The notes beneath the pieces were generated by a model. The model did not search any database. It was not told the DNA's origin and was given only the letters and a program-made list of their open reading frames with translations. The position numbers and the translations under genes were made by a program. From Bacteroidota bacterium (GTDB taxonomy: Bacteria > Bacteroidota > Ignavibacteria > UBA10030 > UBA6906): a DNA stretch of 64,000 nucleotides. Where the stretch lies: positions 62,001-126,000 of the forward strand of contig JAHBUR010000006.1 of assembly GCA_019637975.1 (NCBI GenBank). The letters run 5' to 3'. Shown here one piece after another: positions 57,301 through 64,000 of the stretch; positions within the stretch are counted from its first letter, which is position 1; every line of letters starts with the position of its first letter.

Positions 57301-59121
57301 ATGAAAACCTTTCTTGATCTTCTCAACGAAAAAATCATCGTCTTCGATGGTGCCACCGGCACGCATTTGCAGGGGCAGAATTTGACCGCCGACGATTTCG
57401 GTGGCGAGCATCTGAACGGATGCAACGAATATCTCGTCGTCTCGAAACCGTCTGCAGTGGAACACGTACACAGCGACTATCTTGAAGCCGGAGCTGATGT
57501 TATCGAGACGAACACCTTCGGCTCAATGTCTCTTGTGCTTGCTGAATACAATCTTGCCGATCGTGCATACGAGTTGAGCATCAAAGCCGCACAACTTGCA
57601 AAGCGCGTAGCGGCCGATTTCTCAACTTCCGACAAACCCCGCTTCGTTGCCGGTTCAATGGGTCCGACGACGAAACTTCCTTCCCTCGGACACATCAAGT
57701 TTAAAGAAATGGCGATGTCATACAAGGAGCAGGCGAAGGGGCTGATCGAAGGAGGTGCCGACCTGCTGTGTGTGGAGACATGTCAGGATATTCTGCAAAC
57801 GAAAGCTGCGCTCTACGGCATCTTCGAGTATTTCGAGGAGGCGAGAAAACGTGTTCCCATTATTACTTCCGTAACAGTCGAAACGATGGGAACGCTTCTG
57901 CTGGGCACGGAAATCTCGGCCGCGCTCACGTCGCTTGAGCCGTACGATATTGATGTGATTGGAATGAACTGCGCAACGGGCCCCGCCGAAATGTCGGAAC
58001 ATGTCCGGGTTCTCTGTTCAACCAGTCCGAAGCCCGTATTCGTCATGCCGAATGCAGGCATTCCGGAGAACGTCGGCGGGCATGCACACTACAAACTCTC
58101 GCCTGAGGAGCTTGCCCGGTTCATGTCACACTTCGTGAAAGATTTGGGCGTGAGCATTGTCGGCGGCTGCTGCGGAACGACGAAGGAACACATTCGCCAG
58201 CTTGCGAACGCTGTTGGTGGACTTGCTCCGAAAAAGCGCGAGATTGACTTTGTCCCGAGCGCATCGAGTCTGTATCAATCCGCGCCGCTAACCATCAATC
58301 CCCCTCCGGTATTGATCGGGGAGCGGACGAATGCCAACGGCAGCAAGCTCTTCAAGGATCTTCTTGCAAAAGAGGATTGGGAAGGCATCGTAGCAATGGG
58401 TCGTGAAGCAGTGAAAGAGGGAGCACACATGGTGGATGTGTGCGCGGCGTATGTCGGACGTGACGAAGTGAAAGATATGCACGAAATCATCTTTCGATTC
58501 AATACGCAAGTACAACTGCCTATTGTGATTGATTCCACCGAAGCAAATGTTATCGAGGAATCTCTTCAACTGATTGGCGGGAAAGCCATTATTAACTCCA
58601 TCAATCTTGAGGATGGAGAAAAGCGCATTGACGATGTTGTGCCTCTCTGCAAGAAGTATGGAGCTGCCGTAATTGCGTTGACGATTGATGAGCAGGGAAT
58701 GGCAAAGACAGCGGAGAAGAAACTTGCCATTGCCAGGCGCATCTACGATCTCGTGGTCAACAAATACAAGATGCAGCCGCACGATCTCATTTTCGATACC
58801 CTGACATTCACACTCGGGTCGGGTGACGAAGAATTTCGCCGAGCGGGAATGGAGACCATTGAGGCAATCCGGCTGATCAAGAAGGAACTTCCCGGCGTGA
58901 AAACAATTCTCGGTGTCAGCAATATCTCGTTCGGACTCTCGCAACATATGCGGCATGTGTTGAATTCCGTCTTCCTCCATTACGCCATCGAAGCCGGACT
59001 CGACATGGCAATCGTTCACGCCTCGAAGATTATGCCGCTCTACAAGATTGATGAGCGGGGAAGAGAATTATGCCGCCAGTTGATTTTTGATGAGAGGAAG
59101 TTTGAGGAAGTTGCAGCATGA
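57301..59121 (+). CDS. metH: Methionine synthase N-terminal half (homocysteine and methyl-THF domains)
   Basis: The 606-residue protein contains the homocysteine-binding zinc domain (FDGATGTHLQ, ETNTFGS, zinc Cys in GMNCATGP and GGCCGTT) and the pterin-binding domain (PPPVLIGERTNANGSKLF, SQLIGGKAIINSI-like, YGAAVIALTIDEQGMA, GVSNISFGL). Together these make the methyltransfer module of cobalamin-dependent MetH. The cobalamin-binding and reactivation domains are in a separate gene 152 bp downstream, in a different frame. It should work only with that second polypeptide. Confidence 0.92.
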   Translation: MKTFLDLLNEKIIVFDGATGTHLQGQNLTADDFGGEHLNGCNEYLVVSKPSAVEHVHSDYLEAGADVIETNTFGSMSLVLAEYNLADRAYELSIKAAQLAKRVAADFSTSDKPRFVAGSMGPTTKLPSLGHIKFKEMAMSYKEQAKGLIEGGADLLCVETCQDILQTKAALYGIFEYFEEARKRVPIITSVTVETMGTLLLGTEISAALTSLEPYDIDVIGMNCATGPAEMSEHVRVLCSTSPKPVFVMPNAGIPENVGGHAHYKLSPEELARFMSHFVKDLGVSIVGGCCGTTKEHIRQLANAVGGLAPKKREIDFVPSASSLYQSAPLTINPPPVLIGERTNANGSKLFKDLLAKEDWEGIVAMGREAVKEGAHMVDVCAAYVGRDEVKDMHEIIFRFNTQVQLPIVIDSTEANVIEESLQLIGGKAIINSINLEDGEKRIDDVVPLCKKYGAAVIALTIDEQGMAKTAEKKLAIARRIYDLVVNKYKMQPHDLIFDTLTFTLGSGDEEFRRAGMETIEAIRLIKKELPGVKTILGVSNISFGLSQHMRHVLNSVFLHYAIEAGLDMAIVHASKIMPLYKIDERGRELCRQLIFDERKFEEVAA

Positions 59122-59130
59122 GTTCAGAGT

Positions 59131-59242
59131 GTAGGGGGATGGAGCATTGGAGTATTGGAGTGTGGAGTATTCAAGTGTTTGTTGCATGACCATCACCCGG
59201 CACAAATCCAACACTCCATGACTCCATTAAACCATCAATCCC
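59131..59242. repeat. GGAGTATTGGAGT-type inverted repeat between the metH halves
   Basis: Tandem GGAGyATTGGAGT units (59140-59170) are mirrored by ACACTCCATGACTCC and the bases after it (59211-59242). The best local match is 13 of 15 positions. No gene lies inside. It occupies most of the 152 bp that separate the two methionine synthase genes. Confidence 0.55.
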
Positions 59243-59273
59243 TTGATCCGTTTATTCACGAATCCACAAAGTA

Positions 59274-60986
59274 ATGGCTGACTTATCTCAAAAGACGCTG
59301 AAAGTCGTCTACGATCCGCTCACCGAACTCATGGCGTACTACGCCGATAAAAAAGGCGTGAAGAAAGAGAAAGCCGCCCGCGCCGGAACGGTGGAAGAAC
59401 GCCTGAAGAACCGCATCATCGACGGCGACAAAGTGGAGATGCAAGCCGACCTCGATGAAGCCCTGAAAAAGTACTCCGCTCTCGACATCATCAATACTCT
59501 CCTGTTGGATGGAATGAAGGTTGTCGGAGAATTGTTCGGCAGCGGACAAATGCAGTTGCCGTTCGTCCTCCAATCTGCAGAAACAATGAAAACTGCAGTC
59601 GCCTATCTCGAGAAGTTCATGGATAAGGCGGACTCGACGAGCAAAGGGACTTTTGTCATCGCGACAGTGAAGGGAGATGTTCACGACATCGGCAAGAATC
59701 TCGTTGATATCATCCTGACCAACAACGGGTACAAGGTTGTCAATCTCGGCATCAAATGCGCGGTTGAGACAATGTTACATGCCGCTGAAGAACATAATGC
59801 TCACGCTCTCGGCATGAGCGGCCTGCTTGTGAAATCCACGCTCATCATGAAAGAGAACCTTGAAGTGATGAACGAGCGGAACGTGACGATTCCTGTTGTA
59901 CTCGGAGGCGCCGCCCTCACACGGCGCTACGTTGAGCAGGATATGCGCGCCATCTACAAAGGCAAAGTATTCTACGCCAACGACGCGTTTGACGGACTTC
60001 ATTTCATGGAACGAGTCACGTCGGGTACCATTGAGTATCCGCCGCAGGTTCGTACGGATGAGGATGAAGAAGAGAAACTCACCGGTACAGAAGCAAAAAT
60101 TGCGCTTGCACAAAGAGAAAATCAGTTGTATACGCAGGCGAGCAATGGAGGCGGGAGGACAGGCACTTCACGCGTCTCAAAAGACGTGTCCATTCCGAAG
60201 CCGCCGTTCTGGGGCGCGAAAGTCGTCGATGATGTTCCGCTCGATGACGTCTTTCAGTATGTTAACGAGATAGCGCTGATTCGAGGGCAATGGCAGGTTC
60301 GAAAAGGGAAGATGAAGGAAGATGAATACCGGAAGCTGTTGGAGCAGAACATCTATCCCGACTATGAAAACCTGAAATCCAAAATCAAATCGGAAAAACT
60401 CCTGCAGCCGAAGGTTGTGTACGGCTACTTTCCTTGCCAATCTGAAGGTGACGATCTCATCATCTATCACGATGACATGAACAGCGAGCGAATGCGGTTC
60501 ACGTTCCCCCGCCAATCGGATGACCGGTTTCTCTGTCTTTCTGACTATTTTGCCTCCGTCGAGTCGGGCCGGATGGATGTTGTTGCATTGCATCTTGTAA
60601 CCATGGGAAGAGTTGCTTCCGAGTATTCTGCGAAATTGTTTGCAGCAAACAATTACAAAGACTACCTTTACTTTCACGGCCTCAGCGTCGAATCTGCTGA
60701 GGCGCTTGCAGAGTTGTGGCACAAGAGGATTCGTGAGGAATTGGGAATCGCCGGAAGAGATGCACAAGAAATCAAGCGGTTGTTCTCGCAAGGATATCAG
60801 GGCTCGCGGTACAGCTTCGGGTATCCGGCGTGCCCGAATCTGGAAGATCAAACACAACTCTTCGAGTTGCTCGATGGCGAGCGCATCGGTGTTCGCCTGA
60901 CGGATGAATTTTCGCTTGAGCCGGAGCAAAGCACGAACGCGATAATCGTTCATCATCCCGAAGCGCGTTACTTTAACGTGAAGTAG
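59274..60986 (+). CDS. metH: Methionine synthase C-terminal half (cobalamin-binding and AdoMet activation domains)
   Basis: The 570-residue protein begins with the MetH helical cap (DGDKVEMQADLDEALKKY, LLDGMKVVGELFGSGQMQLP). The cobalamin domain follows with the Co-ligating His in GDVHDIGKN, then MGMSG-like GMSGLLVKS and VVLGGAALT. It ends with the AdoMet-dependent activation domain (VVYGYFPCQSEGDDL, RFTFPRQ, QGYQGSRYSFGYPACP). It supplies the B12 and reactivation functions missing from the upstream half. A linker of about 40 residues near residues 280-320 joins the B12 and activation domains. The start codon follows an AT-rich spacer. Confidence 0.92.
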   Translation: MADLSQKTLKVVYDPLTELMAYYADKKGVKKEKAARAGTVEERLKNRIIDGDKVEMQADLDEALKKYSALDIINTLLLDGMKVVGELFGSGQMQLPFVLQSAETMKTAVAYLEKFMDKADSTSKGTFVIATVKGDVHDIGKNLVDIILTNNGYKVVNLGIKCAVETMLHAAEEHNAHALGMSGLLVKSTLIMKENLEVMNERNVTIPVVLGGAALTRRYVEQDMRAIYKGKVFYANDAFDGLHFMERVTSGTIEYPPQVRTDEDEEEKLTGTEAKIALAQRENQLYTQASNGGGRTGTSRVSKDVSIPKPPFWGAKVVDDVPLDDVFQYVNEIALIRGQWQVRKGKMKEDEYRKLLEQNIYPDYENLKSKIKSEKLLQPKVVYGYFPCQSEGDDLIIYHDDMNSERMRFTFPRQSDDRFLCLSDYFASVESGRMDVVALHLVTMGRVASEYSAKLFAANNYKDYLYFHGLSVESAEALAELWHKRIREELGIAGRDAQEIKRLFSQGYQGSRYSFGYPACPNLEDQTQLFELLDGERIGVRLTDEFSLEPEQSTNAIIVHHPEARYFNVK

Positions 60987-61034
60987 CGACGGCTGTTCTG
61001 CAACTGTTCTTTCCACATCATCTGTGCGTGATTC

Positions 61035-62111
61035 ATGGACTCCACGATTCAACGCGGATATTTTGTTCTCGCCGATATTTCCGGCTACACACCCTTCATG
61101 GCCGAAAGCGAATTGGACCATGCCTATGTCATTCTCAATGACATTCTTACCCTTCTCATCAAACATCTGACACCGGCACTCCGTCTTGTTGAAGTTGAGG
61201 GCGATGCCGTGTTTGTGTATGCCCCAGAAGCATCCGTCACACGTGGCGAGACCATTCTCGAGATGATCGAAGCAACCTATGTTGCCTTTCGTGACAGAAA
61301 AGGGATGATGCAACATAATTCCGTTTGCCCCTGCGTTGCCTGCCGTTCCATTGCCGCTCTTGATTTGAAGTTTGTTGCTCACTACGGAGAGTATGCCATG
61401 CAGCGGCTTCCGGGCAGCAAGGCAAAACCGGTTGGCTCGTCCATCAATCTCGCTCACCGGTTGTTGAAGAATCCTGTTCGCGAGTCAACAGGGTGGCAGA
61501 GTTACGCACTGTTTACACATGCGGCACTTGACGCGATGAAGATTTGGCCGAAGAATCTGCACGAAGAGCCGCTGTCATACGAACATTTTGATCGCATAAC
61601 ATCCTACAGCGTCGATTTACATAGGCGGTACCGTGAACTGACCGAGGGCCGACGGGTTCTTCTTGAGCCACCGGAAGCGCATGTATCCATCACCCGCACG
61701 TATCCGTTTCCCTCTGCGATTCTATGGGATTGGTTGAGCGACCCCGCAAAAAGGAAGGTGTGGCATCTTGGGTCGGACTGGAGAATTTCGGGGCGGCCGG
61801 CAGGCCGTACTGATGTCGGCGCGCGTAACCATTGTGCCGCTTCCGGTTTTCTGGAGGAAGTGTTGGATTGGCGTCCGTTCGAGTATTATACTGTCCGCTA
61901 CCGCAAAGGCATCGTGAATATTCTGATCAGTGCCAGGCTCGAAGAAGTCGAAACCAACACCCGTCTGGAATGGAACATGAAGATCGATAGCAAACTCCCT
62001 CGCTGGCTCATGAAGCCGACGTCGACGTTCGTAGTGTCGAGGCTTATGCAGGTGAAAGAAGGGCTTGAAAAGCTGGAACACTTAGCTTCCGAGAGCTTCT
62101 CGCTGGCGTGA
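61035..62111 (+). CDS. DUF2652 (class III cyclase-like) protein with SRPBCC domain
   Basis: The 358-residue protein has an N-terminal domain of DUF2652 type, related to class III nucleotide cyclases (GYFVLADISGYTPFM, RLVEVEGDAVFVYAP, and Cys-rich CPCVACRSI). The C-terminal SRPBCC/START-like domain begins near residue 215 (VSITRTYPFPSAILWDWLSDPAKRKVW). The cyclase metal-binding Asp (ADISGY) and GDA are present. Whether it has cyclase activity cannot be told. It could sense a hydrophobic ligand through the SRPBCC pocket. Confidence 0.82.
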   Translation: MDSTIQRGYFVLADISGYTPFMAESELDHAYVILNDILTLLIKHLTPALRLVEVEGDAVFVYAPEASVTRGETILEMIEATYVAFRDRKGMMQHNSVCPCVACRSIAALDLKFVAHYGEYAMQRLPGSKAKPVGSSINLAHRLLKNPVRESTGWQSYALFTHAALDAMKIWPKNLHEEPLSYEHFDRITSYSVDLHRRYRELTEGRRVLLEPPEAHVSITRTYPFPSAILWDWLSDPAKRKVWHLGSDWRISGRPAGRTDVGARNHCAASGFLEEVLDWRPFEYYTVRYRKGIVNILISARLEEVETNTRLEWNMKIDSKLPRWLMKPTSTFVVSRLMQVKEGLEKLEHLASESFSLA

Positions 62112-62281
62112 TTCCCTGCATGTTTTGCGTTCTCCTGTCTGCGGGTCTTCCGTTTCCAACAAAGCCCTCTTCCCCCCGGCCCTCAACCCCCCAAATGTGA
62201 CATTCTCCCCCATTTTCCGTAAATTTTGTAAGCTTGTATTTGCCTCCGACAGGCTCGCGTTCATTCATTTTCCAGTACTTC

Positions 62282-63217
62282 ATGAAAACTCTCGTCTTTG
62301 GCGCCGATGGCGGGGGAACGAAAACCCTCGGGCTCATCGCGGATGGGAACGGTTCAGTTCTTGTACAGAAGCATGTTGAAGGAACCAATGTGAACGTGGT
62401 GGGCTTTGATGTCGCAGCCGCCCGACTCTACAGCCTGATTGCCGATTGTTGTGCGGATGCAGGTTGTGCAGTTGCCGAGTTGCAGGGGATTGTTCTCGGA
62501 CTCGCCGGAGCAGGAAGAGCAGAGAATCGGACGCGTCTGCGCGAGGAGATTGCAAAGCTTGCCGCGCGTGAGCTTCCGCTTGTGATTGAAACTGATGCGA
62601 GGGTCGGGCTGGAAGGCGCGTTCAACGGAGGACCGGGCATTCTCGTTATTGCAGGCACTGGCTCGGCAGTGATGGGAAAGAACAATGCAGGCAAGATTGT
62701 ATCAGCCGGAGGTTGGGGGAGAATGTTGGGGGATGAAGGGAGCGGATTCTGGTTAGGGTCCGAGGCTCTGAAATCCGTTGCTCGATGGTACGATGGCCGC
62801 GGAGGCTCGCATCCTCTTGCCGGATTGATAAGGCAAGAATTCGGATTTGACAATCGCGATAGTGTGATTGGTGCCGTCTATCACGAAGGTTTTGAGTTGT
62901 CGCGACTTGCTCCGCTTGTGATCAAAGCTGCGGCGGAAGGCGTAGACGTTGCGCGGGAGATTCTTGCTCGCGGTGCGGCAGAATTGGCCGGGCAAGCACA
63001 ATCAGTTGCCGCGCAGCTTGCCATCGAGGGTCAGGTAGGGGTGGTGTTGTCGGGCGGATTGCTTGAGCATGAATCCGGTTACACCCGCATTCTGCGCACG
63101 CTGATGGTGGATCGTGTGCCGGATGCAACTGTTCAAACGGCCCTGCATCCGCCGGCATACGGCGCAGCGTTGCTGGCGCGTGAGTACGCAAAAAGATCAC
63201 TACAGTTCAACACATGA
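62282..63217 (+). CDS. BadF/BadG/BcrA/BcrD-family ATPase, N-acetylglucosamine-kinase-like
   Basis: The 311-residue protein has an ASKHA ATPase fold (FGADGGGTKTLGLIAD phosphate-1 loop, VIAGTGSAVMG, GGWGRMLGDEGSGFWLG, VVLSGGLLEH). The GDEGSG motif matches N-acetylglucosamine kinases of this family, which phosphorylate free GlcNAc or related amino sugars, for example during peptidoglycan recycling. The ATG at 62282 begins the family-like sequence; an earlier one at 62234 adds unrelated residues. It lies 36 bp before the P5C dehydrogenase gene. Confidence 0.86.
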   Translation: MKTLVFGADGGGTKTLGLIADGNGSVLVQKHVEGTNVNVVGFDVAAARLYSLIADCCADAGCAVAELQGIVLGLAGAGRAENRTRLREEIAKLAARELPLVIETDARVGLEGAFNGGPGILVIAGTGSAVMGKNNAGKIVSAGGWGRMLGDEGSGFWLGSEALKSVARWYDGRGGSHPLAGLIRQEFGFDNRDSVIGAVYHEGFELSRLAPLVIKAAAEGVDVAREILARGAAELAGQAQSVAAQLAIEGQVGVVLSGGLLEHESGYTRILRTLMVDRVPDATVQTALHPPAYGAALLAREYAKRSLQFNT

Positions 63218-63253
63218 TTCCATGTTCAATACACCATAAACTGAAGGTATAGT

Positions 63254-64000
63254 ATGCCAATCCCAAAATTCAGAAACGAACTGCTTGCAGATTTCTCGAA
63301 AGCCAAAAACCGCAAAGCACAGGAAGCAGCTATTGCGAAGGTACGATCGCAGATCGGGAAGGAATACCCGATTGTGATCGGCGGCGAGAAGATTTACACG
63401 CAAGAGAAATTCAACTCCTATAATCCCTCCAAGTCATCGGAGATTGTCGGCGTCTTTCAAAAAGGAACCACGGAGCTTGCCAACAAGGCTATGGACGTTG
63501 CCCTGGCGAAGTTCGAAGACTGGAAGAACGTTCCGTACAAGAAGCGGGCTGACTATCTTTTCAAAGCCGCAAAGCTGATGCGCAAGCGCCGGTTCGAGTT
63601 GAATGCTACGATGATTCTCGAAGTCGGAAAGACTTGGATTGAAGCGGACGCCGATACAGCCGAAGCGATTGACTTCCTCGAATTCTATGCGCGTGAAATG
63701 CTGCGCTATGGCGGCCCGCAACCGGTGGTTCCGAACAAAGGAGAAAAGGGAAAGCTCCTCTACATTCCGCTCGGTGTCGGCGTTGTTGTTCCGCCGTGGA
63801 ACTTTGCGCTTGCCATTCTCACCGGAATGACTTCGGCGGCGATTGTCACGGGCAACACCGTCGTGCTGAAACCATCCAGCGACTCGCCGCTGACAGGATG
63901 GAAATATTACGAGATTATGGAAGAAGTCGGATTGCCTGCGGGCGTACTCAATTTCGTCAGCGGTCCGGGCGGAGCAGTAGGCGATACGCTTGTTACGCAT
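63254..64000 (+). CDS. RocA-type 1-pyrroline-5-carboxylate dehydrogenase (3' partial)
   Basis: The first 249 codons of an aldehyde dehydrogenase run off the right edge with no stop. The product starts MPIPKFRNELLADFSK, then YPIVIGGEKIYTQEKFNSYNPS and IPLGVGVVVPPWNFALAILTGM, and reaches LNFVSGPGGAVGDTL. This is the RocA/PruA pattern of L-glutamate gamma-semialdehyde dehydrogenase, which makes glutamate from P5C. The catalytic Cys and Glu lie beyond the window. GAAGG is 6 nt before the ATG at 63254. It would complete proline oxidation; a proline dehydrogenase gene may follow. Confidence 0.88.
   Translation, partial: MPIPKFRNELLADFSKAKNRKAQEAAIAKVRSQIGKEYPIVIGGEKIYTQEKFNSYNPSKSSEIVGVFQKGTTELANKAMDVALAKFEDWKNVPYKKRADYLFKAAKLMRKRRFELNATMILEVGKTWIEADADTAEAIDFLEFYAREMLRYGGPQPVVPNKGEKGKLLYIPLGVGVVVPPWNFALAILTGMTSAAIVTGNTVVLKPSSDSPLTGWKYYEIMEEVGLPAGVLNFVSGPGGAVGDTLVTH

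Noticed and set aside
1-64000. CRISPR array, rRNA, tRNA or prophage
   Set aside because: No regularly spaced direct repeats with unique spacers, no rRNA-like or tRNA-like segments and no phage structural genes were seen on either strand.

Overview
The window reads as a chromosomal segment of an uncultured-type member of the Bacteroidota/Chlorobi-Ignavibacteria (FCB) lineage. Five secreted proteins end in the type IX secretion (T9SS) type A sorting domain with the NYPNPFNPST signature. Several promoters look like the Bacteroidota form (TTG, 20-21 bp, TAnnTTT). There is a GldL-like motor gene, and Y_Y_Y/propeller sensor kinases also fit. Base composition is moderate, roughly 50-55% GC by eye. 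I see no rRNA, tRNA or CRISPR array, and no prophage.

Layout. 1-7.2 kb: a propeller/Y_Y_Y histidine kinase (cut by the left edge), its NarL-type response regulator, two paralogous T9SS-exported proteins, an OmpA-like protein and a receiver-only regulator. 7.3-13 kb: a 1415-residue surface protein made of four lamin-tail/CARDB-like repeats, then three tandem paralogous receiver-only response regulators. 13.1-19.9 kb: an SSAT-like acetyltransferase, a Ser/Thr kinase-TolB-like-TPR fusion, glnD and murI. 20-27.4 kb: two divergent large T9SS proteins separated by a 670-bp intergenic region holding a perfect palindrome, followed by orphan HicB and YgiT antitoxin-like genes. 28-35.4 kb: a B12/radical-SAM protein, an AT-richer HARE-HTH/Mrr restriction-like gene, a repeat-rich non-coding kilobase, a T9SS metalloprotease-like protein and an esterase.

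35.6-40.2 kb holds a four-gene operon: a GldL-like two-helix motor protein, a single-anchor GldM-like periplasmic protein, and two mutually paralogous envelope proteins that I do not recognise. 40.3-44.7 kb: rhodanese, pdxB, an acetyltransferase and ppk1. 44.8-50.6 kb is a complete trans-4-hydroxy-L-proline catabolic cluster (deaminase, 2-oxoglutarate semialdehyde dehydrogenase, 4-hydroxyproline 2-epimerase, DadA-like dehydrogenase). It is interrupted by an IS200/RAYT-like transposase with flanking hairpins and by a GxxExxY gene enclosed in 30-bp inverted repeats. The M24 prolidase-like peptidase (52.3 kb) and the P5C dehydrogenase at the right edge (63.3 kb) fit use of proline-rich or collagen-like peptides.

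50.7-64 kb: a candidate promoter-terminator RNA unit ahead of phoH, M24 peptidase, a family-10-like glycoside hydrolase lipoprotein, nudix, truA, a monothiol redoxin, a methionine synthase split into two genes, a DUF2652-SRPBCC protein, an N-acetylglucosamine-kinase-like ATPase and the 5' part of a RocA-type P5C dehydrogenase.

The most unusual features are: (i) the GldL/GldM-like operon without gldK/gldN but with two unknown barrel-like partners; (ii) the GxxExxY nuclease-like gene framed by CGAAG-type inverted repeats whose gene-less relatives occur at three other intergenic sites here; (iii) the double-hairpin repeats near 31 kb, one carrying a nested 36-bp insert; (iv) the split metH with an inverted repeat in the break; and (v) the unassigned RNA unit upstream of phoH.
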